NCBI GenBank assembly: GCA_964601735.1
Contig: CAZROO010000002.1
Coordinates: forward strand, 66,289 to 130,288
DNA from: DATAJX01 sp964601735
GTDB lineage: Bacteria > Pseudomonadota > Alphaproteobacteria > UBA2136 > UBA6156
Direction of reading: 5' to 3'
Length of the DNA: 64,000 bases
The notes under the pieces were generated by a model. The model was given only the letters and a program-made list of their open reading frames with translations. It had not been told where the DNA came from and ran no database searches. Of this stretch, positions 8,151-15,753 are shown one piece after another; position 1 is the stretch's first letter; each line of letters begins with the position of its first letter. Made by a program: the position numbers and the translations under genes.

Positions 8151-8170
8151 ATCCCGGCGAAGGCCGGGAT
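8151..8170. repeat. REP-like palindrome
   Basis: ATCCCGGCGAAGGCCGGGAT followed by CCGCGTCC is a perfect 20-bp copy of the dispersed palindrome. It lies between two terminators. Confidence 0.9.
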
Positions 8171-8187
8171 CCGCGTCCGGTAAAAAC

Positions 8188-8214
8188 AAAAAAGCCCCCA
8201 CCGGGGCTTTTTTT
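8188..8214. terminator. Terminator downstream of the 8.2-8.8 kb gene
   Basis: AAAAAAGCCCC-CACC-GGGGCTTTTTTT lies 6 bp beyond the minus-strand gene stop. A and T runs on both flanks make it bidirectional. Confidence 0.85.
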
Positions 8215-8220
8215 ATAGGG

Positions 8221-8793
8221 TTATTTCTTACAGTTGCCGGTGGTGCCGGTGGCCTGCATGCCGTTGCAGATCGGCAGGCACATTTCGCCGCCGGAAGAAC
8301 CGCTACCGAGCGTACTGCTGACAAACGAATAAGTGCCCTTCATCGTGCTTTCCACCAAACTGGGCAGGGCGGTTATCAGGGCGCCGCACAGCAATAAAAT
8401 AAGTCCCCCGGCCACGGCGCCGTTCACCATCTGGTAAAGGCCGAGCAACGCCACGGCCAAACCAATCAGCAAGCCAAAGTTGCCCGAGAGCACATATTTG
8501 CTCTGGCAGTAAAACTGCTGCGACAGCGTCACGCCGGTCTGGCCCATGGTGGCGGGGTCCAAATTGTCATCCACGCAGGCCAGGTAGGGGTTGCCGTTGG
8601 GGTCGGTGCCGCCCCCCTGCGGGTGGTTGACGCAATCCATCTGGCTGGCAGTGTTGGGGTTGCCGCCGCCGCCACCGATGGAAACCCGCGGCAAGCCATT
8701 GGGGCCGATCGGCACCCCGCCCGGCGTCGTGGCGCCCCAAGCCGGCAAAACCAGACCAGCCACCATCAAAACACCCAGCAAAAACATCTTCAT
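8221..8793 (-). CDS. Putative exported protein with two membrane segments (pilin-like topology)
   Basis: I do not recognise this 190-residue protein. An N-terminal signal peptide ends near AWGA (about residue 20). A Gly/Pro/Asn-rich stretch with paired cysteines follows. Then come two hydrophobic helices at about 105-123 and 126-146 (GLLIGLAVALLGLYQ and GGLILLLCGALITALP) separated by a short turn, and a Ser/Gly/Cys-rich tail. A cleaved signal followed by two close transmembrane helices resembles VirB2/TrbC-type pilins, but the protein is longer and has six to eight cysteines, so this is only a topology comparison. No secretion-system genes are nearby. Confidence 0.6.
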   Translation of the reverse strand: MKMFLLGVLMVAGLVLPAWGATTPGGVPIGPNGLPRVSIGGGGGNPNTASQMDCVNHPQGGGTDPNGNPYLACVDDNLDPATMGQTGVTLSQQFYCQSKYVLSGNFGLLIGLAVALLGLYQMVNGAVAGGLILLLCGALITALPSLVESTMKGTYSFVSSTLGSGSSGGEMCLPICNGMQATGTTGNCKK

Positions 8794-8897
8794 GGAATAA
8801 ATATGGAGAACCTTAGCCCCCCACGCAACCGGCTTCGGTACCAGCCACAGCAGAGCTGTGGCCCTCTTACCCTCTCATCCTCTCACCCTCGGCCGCA

Positions 8898-9908
8898 TCA
8901 GCGCCCGGGCACACCCTTGGCGGTTGAGTACTGCACCTTGAACTTCTTGCCCGGGTCAATCAGCCCCTGGGCGGTCTTGGCGGCCAGCGCGGCCTCGGCA
9001 AAACCGGTCAAAATCAACGGCAGCTTGCCGGGGTAATCGACAATATCCCCAATCGCCAGCACGCCCGGCCGGTTGGTGGTCATGGTGCCGTGCTCGATGT
9101 GGATCTTATCCTTCTCCATCGCAATGCCCCACCCGGCATAGGGGCCGGGGTTGGGCGCCAGCCCAAAGCAGCACACCACTTGGGTCGCATTAATCAGCCG
9201 CGTTGTGCCGTCAATATCCGCCACCATCACGCTGCTGAGCTTGCTCGAATCCCCCATCAGTTCCTTCAACTCGAACGGCGTATGGAGCGTGATCTTCCCA
9301 CCCGCCGCCAGCTCGCGCATCCGCGCCACACTCGCTTCCGCCGCGCGGAAATCCACCCGCCGGTGCACCACATGCACATGCGCGGCAAACGACGCCAGTT
9401 CCACCGCCCAGTCCACGGCGCTGTCGCCGCCACCGGCCAATATCACGGTCTGGCCCGCCAGCGCGGCCTTGTCGGTCACGGCATATTTCACCGCGCCGCT
9501 GGCCTCGAATTTCTCCAGGTCCGGCAGCTTGGGCTTGCGCGGCGTGAACATCCCGCCGCCGCCAGCGATCAGCACCACCTTGGCCTGCACTTCATGGCTC
9601 GCGGTGCGCAACACAAAACCGCCATCGCTGTCGGCCAGTTCCATCACGGGCTCGCCCAGCAGGTACACCGGCGCGTAGGGGCTGGCCTGCTCCATCAAAT
9701 GCTCCACCAGCTTGCCCGCCAGAATCATCGGGTGGCCGGGAATGTCATAAATCGGCTTCTCCGGATAGAGTGCACTTAGCTGCCCCCCGGCCTGCGGCAA
9801 GGCATCCAGCACCACGCATTTGTAACCAAGGAACCCGCACTCGAACACCGCAAACAAACCCGCAGGGCCCGCCCCGATAATCGCCACATCCGTCTGGTGA
9901 ATTGTCAT
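8898..9908 (-). CDS. Ferredoxin/flavodoxin-NADP(+) reductase, thioredoxin-reductase-like
   Basis: This 336-residue flavoprotein is predicted to pass electrons between NADPH and ferredoxin or flavodoxin. It opens with the FAD-binding loop AIIGAGPAGL and continues with the AGGQLSALYPEKPIYD segment typical of this reductase type. It has a second Rossmann loop GGGDSAVDW for NADPH and ends with GDIVDYPGKLPLILTGFAEAALAA. The CxxC of true thioredoxin reductase is absent, which supports the FNR subtype (YumC-like). ATG 9908 (TDVAIIGAG...) is preferred; ATG 9926 would add six residues. The longer upstream frame only runs through repeats. Confidence 0.92.
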   Translation of the reverse strand: MTIHQTDVAIIGAGPAGLFAVFECGFLGYKCVVLDALPQAGGQLSALYPEKPIYDIPGHPMILAGKLVEHLMEQASPYAPVYLLGEPVMELADSDGGFVLRTASHEVQAKVVLIAGGGGMFTPRKPKLPDLEKFEASGAVKYAVTDKAALAGQTVILAGGGDSAVDWAVELASFAAHVHVVHRRVDFRAAEASVARMRELAAGGKITLHTPFELKELMGDSSKLSSVMVADIDGTTRLINATQVVCCFGLAPNPGPYAGWGIAMEKDKIHIEHGTMTTNRPGVLAIGDIVDYPGKLPLILTGFAEAALAAKTAQGLIDPGKKFKVQYSTAKGVPGR

Positions 9909-10250
9909 GGGGTTAGCTTTAACCATGCTACCGCTCTTGGCGCAAGGCCACCTTAAACACCGCTTCATCCCGGCGCAGGCGGGTACCCAGGGGCTAACGG
10001 TCAAAGTCCCAACAAAGAACGTCCTCCGCCCCGTTCTGCAACGGGGCAGGCCCAAACAGAAAACCCTAAACACCGCCTCATCCCGGCGGAGGCCGGGATC
10101 CACGTCCGCTCCCGCCGCAAGAAAGAACGGAAGCCCTGTCAGCCCACCCTCACCAACCCCCGCATAAACCAGCAGACACAAGTCTTATCTGCGTGCCGTT
10201 TTTGCCGTGACATCCCGTCACGCCGCGGTGCGCTTAACGGAGAAATTCCG
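9909..10250. repeat. Intergenic REP-like repeat cluster
   Basis: This 342-bp divergent gap holds no credible gene. It contains palindromes at 9967-9986, 10028-10047 (GCCCCGTTCTGCAACGGGGC) and 10080-10099 (ATCCCGGCGGAGGCCGGGAT). They sit within the same composite module as at 5.4 and 14.1 kb (GCTAACGGTCAAAGTCCCA, AAAGAACGTCC, AACAGAAAACCCTAAACACC). A GTGACATCCCGTCAC palindrome at 10207-10221 lies just upstream of the next gene and might be a regulator site. Confidence 0.85.
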
Positions 10251-10583
10251 ATGAAGCGTTCAATCTTCTTTTCTTTGGGCATGATCTCTTTCGCCGTGGT
10301 GCTGAAGTTCTGCGGTCTAGACTCCCTCCTTTATCTGGGGCTGTTGTTTTACGTCGGTCCCCAGGTAGGTAAAGGCATGTTCGATTATAGTAAACGCAAC
10401 ATGTCGGGAGCCCGGTTCGGGCTGCTTGTCGGCATGGGGGTTGTCATTCTCAACCTGGCAATGTGGGATAGCCAGTCGGCTGTTTTTGGCAATCCCATTA
10501 CCAATGTGGTGGTCACGGTTGTCTATCTGGCCGTGATTTTCGGCGTGTTGTACGAAACTAGAAACCCTTCCCAAACTGCTTAA
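10251..10583 (+). CDS. Small integral membrane protein, unknown function
   Basis: This 110-residue protein has a short basic N-terminus and three or four hydrophobic helices (about 8-24, 27-40, 54-71 and 84-101) with a loop containing YSKRNMSG. No family is recognised. The start ATG 10251 is well supported by an ACGGAGAAA ribosome site. A strong terminator follows 15 bp after the stop, so it looks like a single-gene transcript. Its codon use is less GC-extreme than its neighbours', which may hint at a recent arrival. Confidence 0.7.
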   Translation: MKRSIFFSLGMISFAVVLKFCGLDSLLYLGLLFYVGPQVGKGMFDYSKRNMSGARFGLLVGMGVVILNLAMWDSQSAVFGNPITNVVVTVVYLAVIFGVLYETRNPSQTA

Positions 10584-10597
10584 CCCCAACCTCATTC

Positions 10598-10628
10598 CCC
10601 TCCGCTGCCAAGCGGAGGGCCTTTTTTA
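10598..10628 (+). terminator. Terminator after the small membrane protein
   Basis: CCCTCCGCT-GCCA-AGCGGAGGG followed by CCTTTTTTAT is a strong intrinsic terminator. Confidence 0.92.
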
Positions 10629-11057
10629 TGTCTTCTCCGCATTTTCAAAAACATCTCCGTCATTGCGAGTAGCACGGCCCACAGCCGGTGCCGAAGCCAC
10701 GATGCTCCTTACTTGGCAGGGGCCCTTTTTGTCTCCGTCCGCCACAAAAAATAACTATCCCCGGAAAATCGCCGCCCCGTTGCAAAAAACGTCCCTACTG
10801 CTTACGGCGATTTATCCGGGGCCCTGCCCGAACAGAAAACCCTAAACACCGCCTTATCCCGGCGAAGGCCGGGATCCACGTCCGCTACTGCCGCCAGAAA
10901 GAACGTCCCCCGAGGGCAAAGCCGCCGACCGAAGGGAAGGCAATGACGGGGCCACGGGCAGGGGCGGCACAAGCCCAAAAACCAGTTGTCCAATTTCCCT
11001 GCCCAATTCCTCCCCCCAACCGATTACCGCTAACCGATAACCGATTACCATAGCCCC
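10629..11057. repeat. Intergenic repeats with foldback element
   Basis: No gene is seen in this ~430-bp gap. It holds a partial GTCATTGCGAG-type repeat at about 10660. A foldback element spans 10757-10821, with arms ATCCCCGGAAAATCGCCG and CGGCGATTTATCCGGGG. A REP-like palindrome lies at 10856-10875, joined to the GAACAGAAAACCCTAAACACC segment. Just before the next gene, AACCGATTACC occurs at 11019-11029 and 11039-11049 with a partial copy between, a 20-bp direct spacing. Confidence 0.8.
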
Positions 11058-12842
11058 ATGTTCTACCCCGCCCTTATCCTTCTCATCTACGCCATCATCA
11101 CGGCGGGGCGGCTGCTGGCGGCGCAGGCCCCGTACCGGCGCGAGCACTTCACGCTGGCCACGGCCTGGTGCGCGGGCTACGGCGCCTACGGCCTGTGGGT
11201 GCTCGCCGCGCAACCGCTGTTCGGGGCGGGGCCGTGGGTCACGCCGGCAGCCTTCATTTTCGCCGCCGCCGTCCTTGCAGGCGCCCTGTACCGCGAGTGG
11301 CACAAGTGGCCGCGTGAGCAGCACCACACCGCCCATATCGCCATCAGCCTGCTCATCGCCGCGCCGCTGTTGCGCCTTATCTGGCAGTTGAATCCCGACG
11401 ACTTCGGTAGCGCCAACACCCTGTTCTGGCAGCAGGCCGCGCTGGCCAAGCAACTGACGGCGTTCGCGGGCTGGCCCACCGCGCTTCAACTGCCTGCGGC
11501 CAGTTGGCCCACGGTGCCGGGCCTGCTGCCGTTGCTCACGCCGCTTGCGGGTCTGGGCGATATCGCCCTGCCGCCGCTCATTCCCCTCCTTGCCAACCTC
11601 GGCAGCCTGCTGGCGGCGGGCGGCGTGCTGCTGGTGGCGCTCAATTGGCCGGTCAAGTGGAGCAACCTCCCGCTTGTCGCCGCAGGCAGCCTGCTGGCCG
11701 TCGCGGTACTCAATCCCTGGCTGCCTCTGCACAACCTCGCCGCGCCCGACGCCCCGCTCTTCGCCGCCCTCTGCCTCTTCACCGCCGCCGCGCCGCTGTT
11801 CAACCCGCTGCCCCTGCCGGTGGGTGGAACCGTCCTCGGCCCGGCCCTCAGCCTCGCCGCGCTCACGCTGCTGCACCCGCTGGGCTGGCTGCTCAGCCTG
11901 TGGGTTGTCATTGTCTGGAAAATCCGTGTCCTCGCCGAAGGTATCAAAACCCCCGACCACGCCCACCGCCACCTGCTCGCACTCACATTGCTGGCGGCGC
12001 TGCCCACGCTGGCCTGGGCGGGCTGGCAGTACGCGCTGCACCCGTTCCGCGCGGGCATCACTTACGAACTCGGGCCGCTGCTGGCCCACCCCCAACTCTT
12101 CTTCGCCGTGCTGTTCGCGCAGCTTCCCGGCGCGCTCCCCGGCCACACCGGCCCGCTGCCGCTCTCAACGACACAACTGCTCCAACTCTGCATCATCGCT
12201 GCATCACTTTGGGCCGGATTGAGGCCCATCTTCGACAGGAGAGCGACAGCGAACCGACAACTCTGCATCACTTGCGCACCGCTTTTCCTGCCCCTGCTGC
12301 TCGCGCTGCCGCCGGTGCTGCTGGTGGCCTGGTTCAGCCCGCAAAAGGTTTGGAATATCCTTCAAGTTCAACAGTTTGTCTGGCTCGTGCCGCTCGCCGC
12401 CACGGTCGCCCAAGGCTACCGCCATTCGGTATGGCGCGAGCGCCTGTTCCGCGCCCCCTGGAGCTACGGCACGGCATGCTGCATCTTACTGTTTTCAATA
12501 ATGATTTTCATCTCCCGTCCCCCCGCCGCCATCCCTTCGCCCTGGCCCGCCGTCGCCACCGGCCTGCGCCCGTACCCGCTGGTGCTGGCCGCTGGGCTAA
12601 GCCCCGCCGCTGTCTCAGAAATGAATTACTATTCAAATGGTTATACTAACCTTGTGCCGGTGCCAGAAAGCCAGCAACCCACCCTCATGGGTCTGCTCAA
12701 ACAGCAGTCGCTGCCGCTGCTGGCAACGTCCGACATCCTGCAAAACCTGGGCATTTCCGCCACTGCTCCGGCACCGCTGCTGCTCTTTCAACCGGCGCCC
12801 GGCGGTGTTAAGCTGCTGGCCAAATGGAATGCCATCCCGTGA
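11058..12842 (+). CDS. Polytopic membrane protein, GT-C-like topology, unknown function
   Basis: This 594-residue protein has roughly ten to twelve hydrophobic segments, very rich in Leu, Ala and Pro, and a soluble C-terminal region of about 110 residues. An acidic NPDDFGS stretch follows the second or third helix, as in GT-C glycosyltransferases, which carry acidic residues in the first periplasmic loop. That is a resemblance of layout, not a family match, and I assign no function. The stop TGA overlaps the GTG of a tiny lipoprotein gene, so the two are translationally linked. Confidence 0.65.
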   Translation: MFYPALILLIYAIITAGRLLAAQAPYRREHFTLATAWCAGYGAYGLWVLAAQPLFGAGPWVTPAAFIFAAAVLAGALYREWHKWPREQHHTAHIAISLLIAAPLLRLIWQLNPDDFGSANTLFWQQAALAKQLTAFAGWPTALQLPAASWPTVPGLLPLLTPLAGLGDIALPPLIPLLANLGSLLAAGGVLLVALNWPVKWSNLPLVAAGSLLAVAVLNPWLPLHNLAAPDAPLFAALCLFTAAAPLFNPLPLPVGGTVLGPALSLAALTLLHPLGWLLSLWVVIVWKIRVLAEGIKTPDHAHRHLLALTLLAALPTLAWAGWQYALHPFRAGITYELGPLLAHPQLFFAVLFAQLPGALPGHTGPLPLSTTQLLQLCIIAASLWAGLRPIFDRRATANRQLCITCAPLFLPLLLALPPVLLVAWFSPQKVWNILQVQQFVWLVPLAATVAQGYRHSVWRERLFRAPWSYGTACCILLFSIMIFISRPPAAIPSPWPAVATGLRPYPLVLAAGLSPAAVSEMNYYSNGYTNLVPVPESQQPTLMGLLKQQSLPLLATSDILQNLGISATAPAPLLLFQPAPGGVKLLAKWNAIP

Positions 12843-12958
12843 ACACTCTTAAAATCCTCCTTGCAATTCTGATACTTGGCACCTGCCTTAGCGCCTGCGG
12901 CCAGCGCGTCTACCCCGAAGACCCCGCAGGCCGCGTGCACGATAGCCACTCGTTCTAG
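12839..12958 (+). CDS. Tiny lipoprotein (39 residues), LptM-like in size
   Basis: The product is 39 residues long. It has MNTLK followed by a hydrophobic run and the lipobox LSAC at about residues 17-20, so Cys20 would be lipidated. The mature peptide is then only about 20 residues (CGQRVYPEDPAGR and a short tail). GTG 12839 overlaps the TGA stop of the preceding membrane protein in GTGA fashion, supporting translation by coupling. Small lipoproteins of this kind (YifL/LptM group) are associated with outer-membrane LPS assembly, but the diagnostic G-x-K-G after the cysteine is not seen, so that link is weak. Confidence 0.65.
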   Translation: MNTLKILLAILILGTCLSACGQRVYPEDPAGRVHDSHSF

Positions 12959-13012
12959 CATTCATCTGCCGCCCGCGCTTGCTCCGCCAAATGCGGCGGA
13001 TATAGTAGCTTT

Positions 13013-13930
13013 ATGAGTCTCTCCAAATCGCTGAATTTCGCCTACTATCCCGGCTGCGCCGCCAAGCAGATCCAAAAGGAGGCCGACTGGTCGGCCCGCG
13101 CCATTTGCGAAAAACTCGGCATCGGCCTCAACGACATGCGCGAGGCCACCTGCTGCGGTGCGGGCAATCTGCAGGAGCACGACCCTGCCGCAGGGTTGGC
13201 TATCAACGCCCGCATCTTCTCGCAGGCGGAAGAAATGGGCATGGACATCGTCACCATCTGCAACACCTGCCTGCAAACCTTCAGCTACGCCAATCACCGC
13301 CTCAAAAACGAGCCCGAACTCCTCGCCACCATCAACAAGGTTTTAGTGAAAGCCGGCGTGCGCCCCTACGGCGGCACCATCGAGGTCAAACACCTCATCT
13401 GGGTACTGGTCGAAGACATCGGTGAAGCCAAGCTCAAAGAGCATCTCAAAAATCCGCTGAATGGCTTGAAGGTTGCGCCGTTCTACGGCTGCCACGCCAT
13501 GCGCCCGAATGAAATCTTCCAGGGCCGCGGCGGTACCATCAACGGGCCCAAGTATCTCGAAACCATCATCAAAAGCCTCGGCGGCGAAAGCGTCGATTAC
13601 TACGGCAAGGACAAATGCTGTGGCTTCCACTACATGCTGGTGCACGAAACCGAGTTCCTGCGCATGAGCGGCGGCCACAGCCTGCAAGCCAAAGATGCGG
13701 GCGCCGAAGTGATGATTTCCCCCTGCACGCTGTGCGATTTCGCCCTCGGTGCCTATCAAAGCCGGGCCGAAAAAGCCCTCGGTAAAACCATCGGCCTGCC
13801 GGAAATGAACGTCAGCCAGCTCATCGGCGCCGCGTTCGGGCTCGACCGGAAAACGCTGGGCTTCCATCGCCTGCATCAAAACCCCACCCCCGCCATGCAG
13901 GCCCACGGCATGCAAATTCCCGCCGCCTAA
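13013..13930 (+). CDS. HdrB-like CCG-domain protein (heterodisulfide reductase B / SdhE type)
   Basis: This 305-residue protein has two cysteine-rich CCG domains. The first has YYPGC, then ATCCGAG, then CNTC. The second has FYGCHAMR, then DKCCGFH, then SPCTLCD. In HdrB and in the SdhE subunit of type E succinate:quinone reductases these cysteines bind unusual iron-sulfur clusters that handle disulfide or quinone electron transfer. Both domains keep a full cysteine set, so it should be active. No HdrA, HdrC or SdhAB gene is visible nearby; the neighbours are repeats and membrane proteins. The SdhE-like role fits the length best, but the partner is unknown. Confidence 0.85.
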   Translation: MSLSKSLNFAYYPGCAAKQIQKEADWSARAICEKLGIGLNDMREATCCGAGNLQEHDPAAGLAINARIFSQAEEMGMDIVTICNTCLQTFSYANHRLKNEPELLATINKVLVKAGVRPYGGTIEVKHLIWVLVEDIGEAKLKEHLKNPLNGLKVAPFYGCHAMRPNEIFQGRGGTINGPKYLETIIKSLGGESVDYYGKDKCCGFHYMLVHETEFLRMSGGHSLQAKDAGAEVMISPCTLCDFALGAYQSRAEKALGKTIGLPEMNVSQLIGAAFGLDRKTLGFHRLHQNPTPAMQAHGMQIPAA

Positions 13931-14328
13931 AACCTGCGCGCGAACTATCCCCGGAAAACATCGCGGCCTCGTGCTTGAGGAAGAAAAGCCGTCCATGCTC
14001 CGCGATTTTATCCGGGGCCTTGTTCAAAGAGAATCAACCAAACACACTATATATAAAGAATACCCTCCGCCGTTATCCCCGCGAGCGAAGCCGCCGGGCG
14101 CAGCGAAGGCAACGCGGGTGGGGCGAACGGCCAAAGTCCTAAGAGAGCGTCCCCGGCCCCGTTCTGCAACGGGGCACGGGGTCTTGCCCGAACAGAAAAC
14201 CCTAAACGCCGCCTCATCCCGGCGCAGGCCGGGATCCACGTCCAATCGCCGCAAAAGAAAATCACAACTGACACCCGAGCACACAATCAAAGGTTGCAAC
14301 AAAGAACCTGACACCCCGTACATGTTGG

Positions 14329-14347
14329 ATTGTATAAAGTATACAAT
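14329..14347. promoter_or_regulatory. ATTGTATA inverted repeat, candidate operator
   Basis: ATTGTATA-AAG-TATACAAT is a perfect 8-bp inverted repeat with a 3-bp spacer. A further ATTGTATAC half-site lies at 14528-14536. The TTGTATACAA-like core resembles GntR-type operators. The regulated gene is uncertain; the nearest downstream gene starts around 14700-14748. Confidence 0.45.
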
Positions 14348-14540
14348 ACAAAAACCACCCAAAACCATACCCCAACCCACACCCGCCGATGCAACAGCGG
14401 TTTTAAGGCCTGGCACAAGCGCACCAAAGGCTTTTTGTCAGGTAGCTAAGGGAGAATGGCACAGGAAAAAACGCACGCCCTTAAAACCCTTCCTGTCGGA
14501 ACGGTCGATCAAAGGGTACAACCTAAAATTGTATACGCAA

Positions 14541-14630
14541 AATGAGGAGGGAAGAGGGAGTCACTTGCCGCGGCAGGGATAGGGTGACCGGAGGGTCGTC
14601 TTGGGGAGCCGCGGCAAGGTGAGGGCAGCA
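14541..14630 (+). ncRNA. Candidate structured RNA or leader with GGA-rich loops
   Basis: CACTTGCCGCGGC (14562-14574) pairs with GCCGCGGCAAGGTG (14608-14621), leaving one bulge. Inside, GACC-GGAG-GGTC (14586-14597) forms a second hairpin. The segment from 14541 contains about six GGA motifs, several in predicted loops, as in CsrA/RsmA-binding RNAs. It matches no RNA family I can name and has no clear terminator. It may equally be the 5' leader of the next gene. Confidence 0.35.
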
Positions 14631-14747
14631 TACGCCCGGCCGGCGGGGCGGGGCTATGGGAATCGACCCCGGTGTAGGCCTGCCGTAAGCAAGCTTAAAA
14701 TGTCTTTATACTTGCCGATACGGGTTTTGGCCCCTAGGCTTCGGCCC

Positions 14748-15233
14748 ATGCGTAAGTACCTTAAATACTGCCCGGGCTGGGAATGGTTCCTGCTCGGCTT
14801 CACCCTCCTTATTCTCGCGTTGTACCTGATGGGCCACAAGCTGTTCGGGCTTTCCGGCCTCATGAGCAGCGCCTTCGCCTTTGGTGGAGCCATCGTCACG
14901 GCGGCGTTGATTATGCCGCTGATGACGCTGGTGAGCGGCCTGGTGGCAAGCCTCATCGTGCCGGTCGTGGCGCTGTTCACCACGTTGTTTTCCACTGTCG
15001 TAGGCTGGCTGGCCGCCACCTGGGTGGGGGCGCTGTTCAGCCCGGTCTACGCCATGATTGCGCCGGTCATCCTCAAAATATCGCCACTGCTCACGCTGGG
15101 CAAGTACGGCCGTAAAATCTACGACTGGCTCGACGACCAATGCTGGTGGCCGCAAAAGCTGGTATTCACCAGCAACAAGCGCCTGGCTAAGTTGAAGACG
15201 GCTAAGAAGGCCTCCGGCAAACGCCGGAAGTAA
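14748..15233 (+). CDS. Membrane protein with basic tail, unknown function
   Basis: From ATG 14748 the product is 161 residues; ATG 14700 would add 16. It starts MRKYLKYCPGWEWFLLGF and has three or four hydrophobic segments (about 12-32, 38-60, 62-85 and 88-108). A cytosol-like region with DWLDDQCWWPQKL follows, and the tail is very Lys/Arg-rich. I recognise no family. No clear Shine-Dalgarno precedes either start. The 3' end overlaps the 3' end of the convergent amidase gene by 32 bp. Confidence 0.6.
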   Translation: MRKYLKYCPGWEWFLLGFTLLILALYLMGHKLFGLSGLMSSAFAFGGAIVTAALIMPLMTLVSGLVASLIVPVVALFTTLFSTVVGWLAATWVGALFSPVYAMIAPVILKISPLLTLGKYGRKIYDWLDDQCWWPQKLVFTSNKRLAKLKTAKKASGKRRK

Positions 15234-15753
15234 CCAATCTGTTCCACTCGAAATGCTCGCCCGGGTCGGTCTTGCGGCCCGGCGAGATATCGCTGTGGCC
15301 CAGCACGTTGTGCGGCGTGACCGCGGGGTGACGCGACTGGATATCCTTCAATAGCGCAATCAGCGTGGCGTACTGCGCCTCGGTGTAGGGCTCTGCATTC
15401 GTCCAGTCGCTTACCTGCTTCTCGCTCTCAAGCGTGGCGCCGTGGGGGAAGGGTCCCCGGTTGCCGATCTCGATGCCGATGCTCCAATCATTCAGGTTCT
15501 CAATTCCGTCCCACCGGCTTTTACCGGCATGGAAGGCGCTGTATTTTTCACTGACCAGTTGCACCAGTTCACCCTCGCGGGTGATGACGTAGTGCGACGA
15601 CACCTCCGCCGCCGGGTCGCGCAGGCGGGCAATGGCCTCGTCGTCACTGGCCATCCAGGTGCCGTGGATGACGACGTACTTCAGCACCGCGTTGCCGCGT
15701 TCGCGCCAGTTGGGGCTGGGCATGAAACGCGAAACCAATTTGCTGTCTTCCAT
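15202..15753 (-). CDS. N-acetylmuramoyl-L-alanine amidase, AmpD/Amidase_2 family
   Basis: This 183-residue zinc amidase cleaves the lactyl-amide bond of muropeptides. The zinc-ligand pattern is visible: His in YVVIHGTWM, the conserved SSHYVITREGELVQLV strand, FHAGKSRW, and the C-terminal NVLGHSDISPGRKTDPG with His and Asp. There is no signal peptide, so a cytoplasmic AmpD-like recycling role is the natural reading, though the HAGKS-W segment also fits other Amidase_2 enzymes. Its ATG overlaps the fumC stop by one base (TGATG), so it is translated from the fumC mRNA. The last 30 bp overlap the convergent gene. Confidence 0.9.
   Translation of the reverse strand: MEDSKLVSRFMPSPNWRERGNAVLKYVVIHGTWMASDDEAIARLRDPAAEVSSHYVITREGELVQLVSEKYSAFHAGKSRWDGIENLNDWSIGIEIGNRGPFPHGATLESEKQVSDWTNAEPYTEAQYATLIALLKDIQSRHPAVTPHNVLGHSDISPGRKTDPGEHFEWNRLVTSGVCRRPS

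Larger units (their letters stand above)
13931..14699. repeat. Long intergenic region with foldback and REP-like repeats
   Basis: About 770 bp lack a convincing gene. A foldback element spans 13945-14017, with arms CTATCCCCGGAAAACATCGC and CCGCGATTTTATCCGGGG; it is a relative of the one at 10757. The composite REP module follows (GGCCAAAGTCCTAAGAGAGC, then GCCCCGTTCTGCAACGGGGC at 14156-14175 and ATCCCGGCGCAGGCCGGGAT at 14216-14235). A 203-residue frame across it merely translates repeats. From 14300 on the sequence is AT-richer and carries a palindrome and a structured segment, listed separately. Confidence 0.85.

Noticed and set aside
9960..10130. Regularly placed palindromes as a CRISPR array
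   Set aside because: Units are palindromic, unequally spaced and dispersed over the window. There are no spacers of constant length and no cas genes.
13971..14582. 203-codon frame in the 14-kb gap
   Set aside because: It runs through palindromic repeats and a foldback element, so the apparent protein is translated repeat sequence.
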